From Rugosimonospora acidiphila (GTDB lineage: Bacteria; Actinomycetota; Actinomycetes; Mycobacteriales; Micromonosporaceae), in NCBI RefSeq assembly GCF_039543385.1, contig NZ_BAABJQ010000006.1, positions 310,001 through 374,000 of the forward strand: DNA of 64,000 nucleotides, in the 5' to 3' direction. Below, one piece after another: positions 53,152-61,640 of the stretch. Both the position numbers and the translations under genes were made by a program. Positions within the stretch are counted from its first letter, which is position 1. Each line of letters starts with the position of its first letter. A model generated the notes under the pieces. The model was given only the letters and a program-made list of their open reading frames with translations, had not been told where the DNA came from and searched no databases.

Positions 53152-54297
53152 TCACGCGTGACCGTTGAACGCGTCACGCCAACGGGAGAAGAAGCCACCC
53201 TGCTTGCTCAGCTCGGCGACCTCCTCGCCCCGGGTCTTGGCGAAGTCGCGCAGCATCCGCTCCTGGTCAGGGGTGAGCTTGGTCGGGGTACGCACGTCGA
53301 GGTGCACGAACAGGTCGCCCCGGCCGGTGCCGCGCAGGTGCGGCACGCCCTTGCCCCGGATCCGCACGGTGGACGCCGGCTGGGTGCCCGCACGCAGGTC
53401 GAGGTTCTCCTCGCCGTCCAGGGTCTTGATGGTCAGCCGGGTGCCCAGGGCGGCGGCCGTCATCGGGACCGTGACCCGGCAGTGCAGGTCGTCGCCCTTG
53501 CGGGAGAACACGTCGTGCTGCCGCTCGTGGATCTCCACGTACAGGTCGCCGGGCGGGCCGCCACCGGGGCCCACCTCGCCCTGACCGGCCAGCCGGATGC
53601 GCATCTGGTCCTCGACCCCGGCCGGGATCTTCACGGTCAGCGTCCGGCGGCTGCGGACCCGGCCATCGCCGGCGCAGGTCGGGCACGGGTTCGGGATCAC
53701 CGTGCCGTAGCCGCCGCAGTTGCCGCACGGCCGGGAGGAGACCACCTGGCCGAGGAAGGTCCGCTGCACCGACTGGACCTCGCCGCGCCCGCCGCACACG
53801 TCGCAGGTGGCGACGTGGGTGCCGGCCGCGGTACCCGCGCCCTGGCAGGTCTGGCAGGTCACCGCCGTGTCGACGGTGATCGGGGCCTCGACCCCGAACG
53901 CCGTCTCGTGCAGGTCGAGGGGCAGCGGCAGGATCGCGTCGGAGCCAGGCCGGGTGCGCGGACGCGGGCCGCGAGACCCGGTCGCACCGCCGAAGAAGGC
54001 GTCCATGATGTCCTGGAAGCCGACGAACGCGCCGCCCGCCCCGGGCCCACCGGGGCCGCCGCCGCCACCGGGCGCCAGCGGGTCCCCGCCGACGTCGACG
54101 ATCTGGCGCTTCCGGTCGTCGGACAGCACCTCGTACGCGGCGTTGATCTCCTTGAACCGCTCGTGGGCCTCCGGGTCCGGATTCACGTCCGGGTGGTACT
54201 GCCGAGCCAGCTTGCGGTACGCCCGCTTGATCTCGTCGGCGGTGGCGTCCTTTGCCACACCGAGGATGCCGTAGTAGTCCTTGGCCACCGTTGTCAT
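53152..54297 (-). CDS. dnaJ: Chaperone DnaJ (DnaJ2 type)
   Basis: 381 residues. J domain with HPD (YHPDVNPD, about 35-37), Gly-rich linker with GFQDIMDAFFGG, four CxxCxGxG zinc repeats (CQTCQGAG, CDVCGGRG, CGNCGGYG, CPTCAGDG) and the C-terminal substrate-binding domains. It partners DnaK in folding. It starts 8 nt after hrcA and is regulated with it through CIRCE. Confidence 0.96.
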   Translation of the reverse strand: MTTVAKDYYGILGVAKDATADEIKRAYRKLARQYHPDVNPDPEAHERFKEINAAYEVLSDDRKRQIVDVGGDPLAPGGGGGPGGPGAGGAFVGFQDIMDAFFGGATGSRGPRPRTRPGSDAILPLPLDLHETAFGVEAPITVDTAVTCQTCQGAGTAAGTHVATCDVCGGRGEVQSVQRTFLGQVVSSRPCGNCGGYGTVIPNPCPTCAGDGRVRSRRTLTVKIPAGVEDQMRIRLAGQGEVGPGGGPPGDLYVEIHERQHDVFSRKGDDLHCRVTVPMTAAALGTRLTIKTLDGEENLDLRAGTQPASTVRIRGKGVPHLRGTGRGDLFVHLDVRTPTKLTPDQERMLRDFAKTRGEEVAELSKQGGFFSRWRDAFNGHA

Positions 54298-54305
54298 GCC
54301 CTCAT

Positions 54306-55334
54306 TCAGTTCTGCGCCAGGATTTCACCGACGTATCGCGCCACGGCGCTGACCGTGGCGATCGTGCCCGGGTAGTCCATGCGGGTTGGACCCAACACGC
54401 CCATTCCGCCAACCACCGTGCTGCCCGGTCCGTAGCCGGTGCTGACCACCGACGTGGCCCGCAGATGCTCGATCTCGTTCTCGTCGCCGATCAGGACCCT
54501 CGTCGCGGTGATGTCCTGCTCGGCCGATCCGATCAGCTTGAGCAGCACGACCTCCTCCTCGAGGGCTTCGAGGATCGGCCGAAGCGATCCCTGAAAGTCC
54601 AGGATGCCACCACGCGTCAGGTTCGCCGTACCGGCCAGCGCGATCCGCTCCTCGGTCCGCTCCACCAGCGTCTCCAGGAGCACGCTGGCCAGGGTCGACA
54701 TGGCCCTCCGCAGGCCCGAGTCGGTCTCCTCGACCAGGTCCTGCACCAGCGGCGGCGTATCGACCAGCCGCTCGCCGCCGAGCTTCTCGTTGATCGCCGT
54801 ACGCAGCCGGAGCACGTCGGCCTCGGGCACCGGATCGGGCATCTCCACCAGGCGCTGCTCCACCCGTCCAGTATCGGCGATCATGACGAGCATGATCCGG
54901 GTGGTGGACACGGGCACCAGTTCCAGGTGGCGCACCGAGGAGCGGGACAGGCTCGGGAACTGCACGACCGCCACCTGACGGGTCAGCTGCGCCAGCAGCC
55001 GGACCGTGCGGTGCACCACGTCGTCCAGGTCGACCGCGCCGACCAGGAACCGCTCGATGGCCCGGCGCTCCGCCGGGGACAGCGGCTTGATCCGCGAGAG
55101 CTTGTCCACGAACAGCCGGTAGCCCCGGTCGGTGGGCACCCGGCCGGCGCTGGTGTGCGGCTGGCGGATATAGCCCTCGTCCTCCAGCACCGCCATGTCG
55201 TTGCGGATGGTGGCCGGCGACACCCGCAGGTGGTGCCGCTCGACGAGCGCCTTGCTGCCGACCGGCTCCTGGGTCGAGACATAGTCCTGGACAATCGCCC
55301 GCAGCACGTCAAGCTTCCGGTCGTCGAGACTCAT
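54306..55334 (-). CDS. hrcA: Heat-inducible transcription repressor HrcA
   Basis: 342 residues: winged-helix N-terminus (LDVLRAIVQDYVSTQEPVGSKALVERHHLRVSPATIRNDMAVLEDEGYIRQPHTSAGRVPTDRGYR), a GAF-like middle and the inserted dimerisation domain. It binds CIRCE to repress groE/hrcA operons until heat stress. A perfect CIRCE lies 31 nt upstream, so it autoregulates. A GGGGTGG-type ribosome site precedes the ATG. Confidence 0.97.
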   Translation of the reverse strand: MSLDDRKLDVLRAIVQDYVSTQEPVGSKALVERHHLRVSPATIRNDMAVLEDEGYIRQPHTSAGRVPTDRGYRLFVDKLSRIKPLSPAERRAIERFLVGAVDLDDVVHRTVRLLAQLTRQVAVVQFPSLSRSSVRHLELVPVSTTRIMLVMIADTGRVEQRLVEMPDPVPEADVLRLRTAINEKLGGERLVDTPPLVQDLVEETDSGLRRAMSTLASVLLETLVERTEERIALAGTANLTRGGILDFQGSLRPILEALEEEVVLLKLIGSAEQDITATRVLIGDENEIEHLRATSVVSTGYGPGSTVVGGMGVLGPTRMDYPGTIATVSAVARYVGEILAQN

Positions 55335-55364
55335 CGACCACCCCTCTCCGCCCGTCGTCGGCTG

Positions 55365-55391
55365 CTGGCACTCGGCGTTTGTGAGTGCCAG
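55365..55391. promoter_or_regulatory. CIRCE element (HrcA operator)
   Basis: CTGGCACTC-N9-GAGTGCCAG, a perfect inverted repeat with the canonical 9-nt centre. A -10 box TAGACT (55390-55395, minus strand) overlaps its edge, so HrcA binding would block the hrcA–dnaJ–rsmE promoter. Confidence 0.95.
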
Positions 55392-55488
55392 TCTACTTCC
55401 GGTCGAGCGGCGCAGGGGATCGGCGCGTCGTCCGATTCCCGCATACCCCTCCTGGCGTCCCCCTTGCCGTACCCCTACCGTGACGCAC

Positions 55489-56187
55489 ATGACCCAACCA
55501 CCCACCCCACCATGGGACGAAACGCAGGCCGGCGGGCAGCCGGGATCGGGCGCGCCGGCGGGGTCGGGCGCGCCGGGGTCCGGCGTGCCGCCCCAGCCGG
55601 GACCGGCCGGGCCGGGCCCCACTCAGCCGGGTTACGGCCAGCCGGGCCAGCCGGGCCAGTCCGGCCCGGGCGGCGCGCCGGGTTACGGGCAGTCCGGCCC
55701 GGGCGGAGCGCCGGGTTACGGGCAGCCCTACGGGTACCCCCCGCCCGGGTACTCGACCGGGCCCGGCCAGCAGCAGCCGGGCCCGCCACCACCCGGCTAC
55801 CCCTCCTCCCAGGACAAGACCTGGGCGCTGGTCGCGCACTTTGGCGGGGCGGTCGGCGCGGTCGTCGGCGGCGGCCTGCTCGGCTTCGTCGCGCCGTTGA
55901 TCGCGCTGCAGGGACGCGGCAACCAGTCCCCGGCCGTGCGGGCGCACGCGGCCGCGGCGCTGAACTTCTTCGGCCCGGCCAGCGCGGTCGCGCTGATCCT
56001 GATCGTGGTCCGCATTTGCGTGGGCGCGTCGGGCGGCTGGCTGTTCACCGGGGCCGCCCACGCGCTGCTGAACCTCGCCCTGGGGGCCGTGGTGGTGCTC
56101 AGCGCGATCTTCGGCGTGGTCGGCGGGCTGCGGGCCAACGACGGCGAGCTGTACAAGTACCCGGTCAGCTACCCGGTCGTCCGTTGA
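55489..56187 (+). CDS. DUF4870 membrane protein with Pro/Gly-rich N-terminus (copy 1)
   Basis: 232 residues. The first 105 are a disordered G/P/Q/Y-rich segment (GYGQPGQPGQSGPGGAPGYG repeats). The C-terminal half is a DUF4870 domain: DKTWALVAHFGG, GGGLLGFVAPLIALQGRGNQSPAVRAHAAAALNF, then two helices and GLRANDGELYKYPVS. The function is unknown. TACCGT (55476-55481) lies 7 nt before the ATG (leaderless). It is followed after about 105 nt by a paralogue with the same start context. Confidence 0.85.
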   Translation: MTQPPTPPWDETQAGGQPGSGAPAGSGAPGSGVPPQPGPAGPGPTQPGYGQPGQPGQSGPGGAPGYGQSGPGGAPGYGQPYGYPPPGYSTGPGQQQPGPPPPGYPSSQDKTWALVAHFGGAVGAVVGGGLLGFVAPLIALQGRGNQSPAVRAHAAAALNFFGPASAVALILIVVRICVGASGGWLFTGAAHALLNLALGAVVVLSAIFGVVGGLRANDGELYKYPVSYPVVR

Positions 56188-56293
56188 CCTATCGCGCGCC
56201 GTCCGCTCTGTCCACCCCTGAGCGGCAACTGTCGACAACTGGTCATCCGGGCTGTCTGGCGCGCGGTTGATTGGGCCACCTACCGTGACGGAC

Positions 56294-56917
56294 ATGACCG
56301 AACCCCCCAGCCCCACCTGGGATCCCGGCGCCGCAGGCGGCCAGCCCCAGGATCCCTCCGCGCCCCCGCAAGGCTTCCAGCCGCCGCGCCAGCAGCCGCC
56401 CGGCCAACCGCAGGACGGCCCGGCGTGGGACGCCACCGCGCCCGGCGGTTACCCGCCGGGCGGCTATCCCCAGGGCGGCGGCGCGCCGGGCGGCTACCCG
56501 CCGGGCGGCATGCCCCCGGGCGGCTACCCGCCGCCGACGTACTACCCGCCCACGAGCCCGCCGCCGCTGGGCTACGCCACCGCCGACGACAAGACCTGGG
56601 CCCTGATCGCCCACTTCGGCGGCGCCGCCGGCATGTTCATCAGTGGCTTCCTCGGCTGGGTGGCTCCGCTGATCGCGCTGGTGAACAAGGGCAACCAGTC
56701 GCCGACCGTGCGCGCGCACGCGGTGGCCGCGCTGAACTTCCACCTGACCTGGACGATCGTCGCGGTGGTCGGCTACATCACGCTGTGCTTCTTCATCGGC
56801 TTCATCATCCTGCCGATCGCCTGGCTCGTCGGAGTCATCCTGGGCATCATCGGCGGGCTGCGCGCCAACGAAGGGCAGCTGTACCACTACCCGATGTCGA
56901 TATCCATAGTGAAGTAG
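56294..56917 (+). CDS. DUF4870 membrane protein (copy 2)
   Basis: 207 residues, a tandem paralogue of the preceding gene: disordered (GGYPPGG)n segment, then DKTWALIAHFGGAAGMFISGFLGWVAPLIALVNKGNQSPTVRAHAVAALNFHLTWTIVAVVGYITLCFFIGFIILPIAWLVGVILGIIGGLRANEGQLYHYP. The transmembrane domain is nearly collinear with copy 1, whereas the tails differ. TACCGT (56281-56286) lies 7 nt before the ATG, giving the same leaderless start as copy 1. Confidence 0.87.
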   Translation: MTEPPSPTWDPGAAGGQPQDPSAPPQGFQPPRQQPPGQPQDGPAWDATAPGGYPPGGYPQGGGAPGGYPPGGMPPGGYPPPTYYPPTSPPPLGYATADDKTWALIAHFGGAAGMFISGFLGWVAPLIALVNKGNQSPTVRAHAVAALNFHLTWTIVAVVGYITLCFFIGFIILPIAWLVGVILGIIGGLRANEGQLYHYPMSISIVK

Positions 56918-56935
56918 ATCCGATCGTCCCCGGAG

Positions 56936-56969
56936 ACCGGTGAGTCTTCCCGGCTGGGAACTCACCGGT
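56936..56969. terminator. Bidirectional terminator between DUF4870 copy 2 and hemW
   Basis: ACCGGTGAG / CTCACCGGT outer stem, then TTCCC-ggct-GGGAA inner stem with a 2-nt bulge; 14 base pairs between convergent genes. Confidence 0.8.
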
Positions 56970-56989
56970 ATCACCCGCCCGGTGCCGGC

Positions 56990-58201
56990 TCACGGCAGCA
57001 GGTCACGCACCACCGCGTCGGCCAGCAGCCGGCCGCGCAGCGTCAGCACGGCCGCCCCGGCCGAGTAGCGTGCCGGGTCCAGCAGACCGTCCCCGAGTGC
57101 CCGCCCAGCCGCCTCCCGCCCCGCTACGTCCAATGTGGACAAGGGGAGCCCGCCGGCCAGCCGCAGCCGCAGCATGACCTCCTCGGTCTGGCGCTCGTCC
57201 TTGGTGAGCAGTTCCCGACCCTGCCCCGGCGACCCGCCCCGGGCCAGCCGGTCGGCGTACGCCGACGGATGCTTCACGTTCCACCAGCGGACCCCGCCGA
57301 CGTGGCTGTGCGCACCCGGGCCCAGCCCCCACCAGTCCCCGCCGTCCCAGTAGATGAGATTGTGCCGGCAGCGCGCCGCCTCGCCGGCCGCCCAGTTGGA
57401 CACCTCGTACCAGTCGAGCCCGGCCTCGGACAGCGTGTAGTCCGCCGCCAGGTACCGGTCGGCCGCCACGTCGTCGTCCGGGTACGGCAGCTCCCCCCGG
57501 CGCATCCGGGCCGCCATCCGGGTGCCGTCCTCCACTATCAGGGCGTACGCGCTGACGTGATCCACGCCCGCGTCGAGCACCGCCTGCAGGGAACCGGCGA
57601 AGTCCGCCGAGGTCTCCCCCGGCGTTCCGTAGATCAAGTCGAGGTTGACGTGCTCGAACCCGGCGTCGCGCGCCTCCCGCGCGGCCTGGATGGCCCGGCC
57701 CGGGGTGTGCCGGCGATCCAGCACCCGCAGCACGTGCGGGGCGGCGGACTGCATGCCCAGCGAGATCCGGGTGAACCCGGCCCGGCGCAGCCGCGCCAGG
57801 GAGTCGGGCGTGACCGATTCGGGATTGGCCTCGGTGGTCACCTCGGCGCCCGGGGCCAACCCCCAGGTCCGGTCGATCCCTTCCAGAATCCGGCCGAGTT
57901 CGGCGGGAGGGAGCAGGGTCGGGGTGCCGCCGCCGAAGAACACGGTGTCCACCCGGGGCACCGAGCCGTCGAGCGCCCGGGCCGCCAGGGCCAACTCCGA
58001 CAGCACCGTGTCGGCGTACCCGGCGGAGTCCACCCCCTCGCCCGGCGCGTACGTGTTGAAGTCGCAGTACCCGCACCTGGACGCGCAGAACGGCACGTGC
58101 ACGTACACGCCGAAACCGCGCGCGCCGACGTCGGCGGTGGCTGAGGCCGGCAACCCGCCGTCGAAAGGAACCGGCTCACCGTCCGGCAACGCTCCAGGCA
58201 T
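56990..58201 (-). CDS. hemW: Radical-SAM heme chaperone HemW
   Basis: 403 residues. GVYVHVPFCASRCGYCDFNTY has the CxxxCxxC iron-sulfur motif; further GGGTPTLL, TEANPESVTPD and ISLGMQSA are HemW hallmarks. Formerly called oxygen-independent coproporphyrinogen oxidase, this group is now seen as a heme-transfer protein lacking the HemN-specific residues. The ATG at 58201 is separated from the divergent hydratase start by 18 bp, with CACACT 7 nt upstream (leaderless). It normally follows lepA in actinobacteria; here several genes separate them. Confidence 0.93.
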   Translation of the reverse strand: MPGALPDGEPVPFDGGLPASATADVGARGFGVYVHVPFCASRCGYCDFNTYAPGEGVDSAGYADTVLSELALAARALDGSVPRVDTVFFGGGTPTLLPPAELGRILEGIDRTWGLAPGAEVTTEANPESVTPDSLARLRRAGFTRISLGMQSAAPHVLRVLDRRHTPGRAIQAAREARDAGFEHVNLDLIYGTPGETSADFAGSLQAVLDAGVDHVSAYALIVEDGTRMAARMRRGELPYPDDDVAADRYLAADYTLSEAGLDWYEVSNWAAGEAARCRHNLIYWDGGDWWGLGPGAHSHVGGVRWWNVKHPSAYADRLARGGSPGQGRELLTKDERQTEEVMLRLRLAGGLPLSTLDVAGREAAGRALGDGLLDPARYSAGAAVLTLRGRLLADAVVRDLLP

Positions 58202-58219
58202 ACCTACTAGTGTGCCGTC
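58202..58219. promoter_or_regulatory. 18-bp shared bidirectional promoter of hemW and the hydratase gene
   Basis: The gap holds TAGTGT (58208-58213) for the plus strand, 6 nt before the ATG, and on the minus strand CACACT (58209-58214), 7 nt before the hemW ATG. The two -10 elements overlap by five bases around a near-palindromic ACTAGTGT. Confidence 0.6.
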
Positions 58220-59104
58220 ATGGGTTCTGAAGCCTCGCCGGTCCAGGTCGACATCGAGCGCGGGGTGGCCCGCGTCACGATGAACAGCCCACACAACCGC
58301 AACGCCCTGTCCGGGGCCATGATCGACGGCTTGATCGACGCGGTGGAGGCGGCGGTCGCCGATCCCGCGGTCCGGGTCCTCGTGCTGACCCACACCGGCC
58401 CGGTGTTCTGCTCCGGAGCCGACCTCAAGGAGACCGCGGCCGCACTCGCGGGCCAGGGCGGTCCGGCCGACCCCGCGGCCCAGGGCGGTCCGGCCGACCC
58501 CGCGGCCCAGGGCGGGTCCATGATCGGCGGGCGGGGCGGCGCCGAGGGGCCCGGGCCGGTGCCGGCCGGCCGGCTCGGCGAGTTGATCGCCACTATCTGT
58601 GAGTGCCCGAAGCCGGTGCTCGCCCGGATCGCCGGGCCGGCCCGGGCCGGCGGCCTCGGCCTGATCGCCGCCGCCGACCTCGCGGTCTGCGCTACCGAGG
58701 CGAGTTTCGCGTTCACCGAGGTCCGGGTCGGCGTGATCCCGGCGGTGATCTCGGCGGTGGTGCTGCCGCGGCTCACCCCCCGGGCCGCGGCCGAGTTGTA
58801 CCTGACCGGGGAGCCCTTCGACGGCGCCCGGGCGGAGCGGATCGGGCTGGTGACCGCCGCGGTACCGGCGGCCGAACTGGACGCCGCGACCGACCGGTAC
58901 GTCGAGGCGCTGCGCCGCGGGGCTCCCGGCGCCATGGCCGGGGCGAAGAGCCTGCTCCTGCGGGAGGCGACTGCTACCCTCCGTGATGATCTGGCCGATC
59001 TCACCGAGCTGTCGATCGCCTATTTCGGGTCGGCCGAGGGTATCGAGGGCATGTTGGCCTTCCGGGAAAAGCGGGACCCAGGCTGGATTTCGCAGTCCTT
59101 ATAG
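58220..59104 (+). CDS. Enoyl-CoA hydratase/isomerase-family protein with repeat insertion
   Basis: 294 residues of the crotonase fold: VTMNSPHNRNALSGAM, TGPVFCSGADLKE (first oxyanion loop) and FTEVRVGVIPAVISAVVLPRL. A (GGPADPAAQ)n low-complexity segment (about 78-100) from 27-bp repeats follows the active-site loop. The glutamate usually found in the GCEL-type stretch is replaced (AGPARAGGLGLIAA), leaving one of the two catalytic acids (TEVRVG). Hydration is therefore doubtful; it may act on another acyl-CoA reaction. TAGTGT 6 nt upstream indicates a leaderless start. Confidence 0.85.
   Translation: MGSEASPVQVDIERGVARVTMNSPHNRNALSGAMIDGLIDAVEAAVADPAVRVLVLTHTGPVFCSGADLKETAAALAGQGGPADPAAQGGPADPAAQGGSMIGGRGGAEGPGPVPAGRLGELIATICECPKPVLARIAGPARAGGLGLIAAADLAVCATEASFAFTEVRVGVIPAVISAVVLPRLTPRAAAELYLTGEPFDGARAERIGLVTAAVPAAELDAATDRYVEALRRGAPGAMAGAKSLLLREATATLRDDLADLTELSIAYFGSAEGIEGMLAFREKRDPGWISQSL
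58454..58519 (+). repeat. 27-bp tandem repeat in the hydratase gene
   Basis: Two identical 27-bp units (58454-58480, 58481-58507) beginning CAGGGCGGTCCGGCCGACCC and a partial third unit; in frame, encoding (Q-G-G-P-A-D-P-A-A)n. Confidence 0.9.
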
Positions 59105-59197
59105 GTGATTACCGATCATCCCAGCTAATAGAGTCGCTGAGCGTAGCGTGTAATTCCGGCGTACTCTGACCGTGTCCGACCACTGTGGAGGATTACC

Positions 59198-60058
59198 GTG
59201 CGTATCCGGGTCGTTCTCGCGGTCTTCGCCGCGTTGGCCTTAATCGCCGGTGTCGGCATATACGTCGCGGTTCGAACCCTCGGCAGCGGAGCGCTGCACC
59301 TGATCACGCAGCAGTGCGTGGTCAACGCGAGCGGCAAGGCCACCCTGGAGCCGGCTCAGATGGCCAACGCCGCCACCATCGCCGCGGTCGGCCTCCGGCG
59401 CGGGCTGCCCACCCGGGCCGTGGTGATCGCCCTGGCCACCGCCATGCAGGAGTCGAAGCTGCAGAACCTGGCCGGCGGCGACCGCGACTCGATCGGCCTG
59501 TTCCAGCAGCGGCCCAGCCAGAACTGGGGGACCCCGCAGGAGATCGCCGACCCGCGCTACGCGGCCGGCGCCTTCTACGACGCTCTGCAGCGGGTGAACG
59601 ACTGGCAGGAGGACTCGATCTCGGACGCCGCGCAGTCGGTGCAGCACTCCGCCGACGGCTCGGCCTACCAGCAGTGGGCCGACGAGGCCCAGGTGCTCGC
59701 CAACGCCCTGTCCGGCGACGCGGCCAGCGCCGTGGCCTGCACGATCACCGCTAAACCCGCGGTCCGCGGCACAGCCGCCCTGGGCGCGCTGGAGCAGAGC
59801 CTCGCGGCGGACTGGGGCGAGGTGGACAGCGTGACCGACGCCAGCCTGCCCGGGCTGGAGCTGAGCGTGAGCGAGACGCGCGACGGCTGGCAGTTGGCGC
59901 ACTGGCTGGTTTCACACGCGGCTGACCAGAACGTTAAGAGTGTGCGGTTCGGCGGCGAGGAGTGGACCGCCAAGGCCGGCGCCTGGACCCACGCGTCGGG
60001 CAACCTCACGCTCGCCGCCGGTGACCAAGTCGTCGCCGAAGTTTATCCGCAGAGTTAG
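59198..60058 (+). CDS. Exported lysozyme-fold protein (transglycosylase-like)
   Basis: 286 residues. An N-terminal membrane anchor/signal (VRIRVVLAVFAALALIAGVGIYVAVR) precedes a lysozyme-like domain: ANAATIAAVGLRRGLPTRAVVIALATAMQESKLQNLAGGDRDSIGLFQQRPSQNWGTPQEIADPRYAAGAFYDAL, with the Glu in AMQES placed as catalytic acid and GLFQQRPSQ as the substrate strand. A second domain of about 90 residues follows. It probably acts on peptidoglycan or is a non-catalytic relative. The GTG follows GGAGG at 6 nt. A hairpin overlaps the stop. Confidence 0.75.
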   Translation: MRIRVVLAVFAALALIAGVGIYVAVRTLGSGALHLITQQCVVNASGKATLEPAQMANAATIAAVGLRRGLPTRAVVIALATAMQESKLQNLAGGDRDSIGLFQQRPSQNWGTPQEIADPRYAAGAFYDALQRVNDWQEDSISDAAQSVQHSADGSAYQQWADEAQVLANALSGDAASAVACTITAKPAVRGTAALGALEQSLAADWGEVDSVTDASLPGLELSVSETRDGWQLAHWLVSHAADQNVKSVRFGGEEWTAKAGAWTHASGNLTLAAGDQVVAEVYPQS

Positions 60059-60081
60059 CTTACGAGTTCATTCTGTAAGCT
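60057..60081 (+). terminator. Hairpin overlapping the lysozyme-like stop codon
   Basis: AGCTTAC (60057-60063) pairs with GTAAGCT (60075-60081), loop 11 nt; a second small stem CCGTT/AACGG follows at 60097-60113. Confidence 0.4.
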
Positions 60082-60253
60082 CCTGGCGCCTTGCAGCCGT
60101 TATAGAGCAACGGAAACGGCGCTCATTCAACGATCAGCGCTCGCCGATGCCGGCGAGCCGGTCCAATTGCAGCGCGTTACCATCGGGAGTCTTCGTCGCC
60201 ACCCGGGCGCGCGCCGGGGGGAGGCAGCATCGTTGAGGGAGGGCAGTAACACC

Positions 60254-61177
60254 ATGGAGGCAGCCAAGCCTGCTGCGTTCGACTACGACGGCCGGACCGG
60301 TTACGAGCCGATCAGTGAGGTCGATCGCAAGGAGTTTTTGGAGCAGGGCTTCTTGCTGCTCCGCAATGTACTGACCGAGGACCACCGGGCGGCGCTGGAA
60401 GAGGCCGTCGACCGCGTGTACGCGGAGGAGAAGGCGGCGGGTCGCACCACCAAGGACGGCACCCTGCACCTGCTCGGCTTCCTGGACCGTGACGAGCTGT
60501 TCGGCGAGCTGCTCACGCACCCGATCGCGTTCCCGTACATGTGGGGCCTGGCCGGCTGGAACATCTACACCCACCACAACCACCTCGACGTGACCCCGCC
60601 GGCCCTGGAGCCGGAGAAGCCGTACTGGGGTTGGCACCAGGACGGGTACCGGCAGAACTCCGACCCGGAGACCATGGACCCGAACGTGCCCCGGCCGATG
60701 TTCTCGCTCAAGGTCGCCTACGTCCTGTCCGACCTTTCGGAGACGGGCCGCGGCGCCACCAAGGTGATCCCCGGCAGCCACCTGTGGAACTCGCTGCCCC
60801 GCCCGGCCGACCTGAGCGTTCACAACCCGGACCCCGAGGGCACCGTCGAGATCACCGCCAACCCCGGTGACGCGTTCATCTTCGACCGCCGGCAGTGGCA
60901 CTCGCGCTCGACGAACCTGTCGAACATCACCCGCAAGATGCTGTTCGTCGGTTACACGTACCGGTGGATCCGCCCGCTCGACGAGCTGCACCCGGACCCG
61001 AACAGCCCCTGGTGGACCAACCGGACCCCGGTGCAGCGCCAGCTGCTGGGCGAGGGCACCCACACCGCCAACTACTGGGGCATCAACTGGGACGGGTACA
61101 TCGACGACGAGATCCCGCTGCGCAAGGAGCTCAAGACCCGCGGCCTGCTCGACCGCAGCGTTCCCTGGCTGCGCTGA
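60254..61177 (+). CDS. Phytanoyl-CoA dioxygenase (PhyH)-family Fe(II)/2OG oxygenase
   Basis: 307 residues. HxD in YWGWHQDGYRQ and distal His in FDRRQWHSRS, with Arg downstream (SNITRKMLFVGYTYRWI) for 2-oxoglutarate. A cofactor-bearing PhyH fold. Substrates in the family range from phytanoyl-CoA to ectoine and natural products; no pathway genes are adjacent. A GAGGGAGGG ribosome site lies 10 nt before the ATG. It ends at a 16-bp terminator and is monocistronic. Confidence 0.88.
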   Translation: MEAAKPAAFDYDGRTGYEPISEVDRKEFLEQGFLLLRNVLTEDHRAALEEAVDRVYAEEKAAGRTTKDGTLHLLGFLDRDELFGELLTHPIAFPYMWGLAGWNIYTHHNHLDVTPPALEPEKPYWGWHQDGYRQNSDPETMDPNVPRPMFSLKVAYVLSDLSETGRGATKVIPGSHLWNSLPRPADLSVHNPDPEGTVEITANPGDAFIFDRRQWHSRSTNLSNITRKMLFVGYTYRWIRPLDELHPDPNSPWWTNRTPVQRQLLGEGTHTANYWGINWDGYIDDEIPLRKELKTRGLLDRSVPWLR

Positions 61178-61195
61178 GCTCCTGGCCCGACGTCA

Positions 61196-61231
61196 CCGAG
61201 GCCCGCTCCGGACTCCCGGAGCGGGCCTCGG
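61196..61231 (+). terminator. 16-bp hairpin terminator after the PhyH gene
   Basis: CCGAGGCCCGCTCCGG, loop ACTC, and its exact reverse complement (61216-61231), followed by TCGCATTT. One of the strongest terminators in the window. Confidence 0.88.
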
Positions 61232-61289
61232 TCGCATTTCCAGCTGATCGTTGGTGCGCTCGCGTTCCGGCCGGAGCCGGGGACGCTCG

Positions 61290-61571
61290 CTACCGGTGAC
61301 TCAGAGTCCTCCGGCCTCCACCGATGCCGCTGACCAGCGCCACGCCCAGTGCCGCCACACCGATCTGGATGAAGAACTCGATCCAGTCGAAGCCCGAGGT
61401 GTCGGCCACGCCGACAGCCTTCGCCACGGCCGTGCCGATGAAGGCCGCGACGATACCGACAATGATGGTGAGCCAGATCGGGATGTTCTGCCGGCCCGGA
61501 ATCACCAGGCGCCCCAGCGCGCCGATGACCAGACCGACCAGGATCGCTGAGATGATGCCTGCCACAGTCAC
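61290..61571 (-). CDS. GlsB/YeaQ/YmgE-family stress membrane protein
   Basis: 93 residues: ISAILVGLVIGALGRLVIPGRQNIPIWLTIIVGIVAAFIGTAVAKAVGV and a third helix FFIQIGVAALGVALVSGI. The G-x-R-L-x-P-G motif and three helices are typical of this transglycosylase-associated family, small stress-response membrane proteins of unknown mechanism. GTG start with AGGAGG 6 nt upstream. It is separate from the NUDIX gene. Confidence 0.88.
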   Translation of the reverse strand: MTVAGIISAILVGLVIGALGRLVIPGRQNIPIWLTIIVGIVAAFIGTAVAKAVGVADTSGFDWIEFFIQIGVAALGVALVSGIGGGRRTLSHR

Positions 61572-61640
61572 GGGATCCTCCTCAACCCTCTTGTTCGGGG
61601 CAACGATCCAGAAATACCCGTGGCGTCGAATACCGAAACC

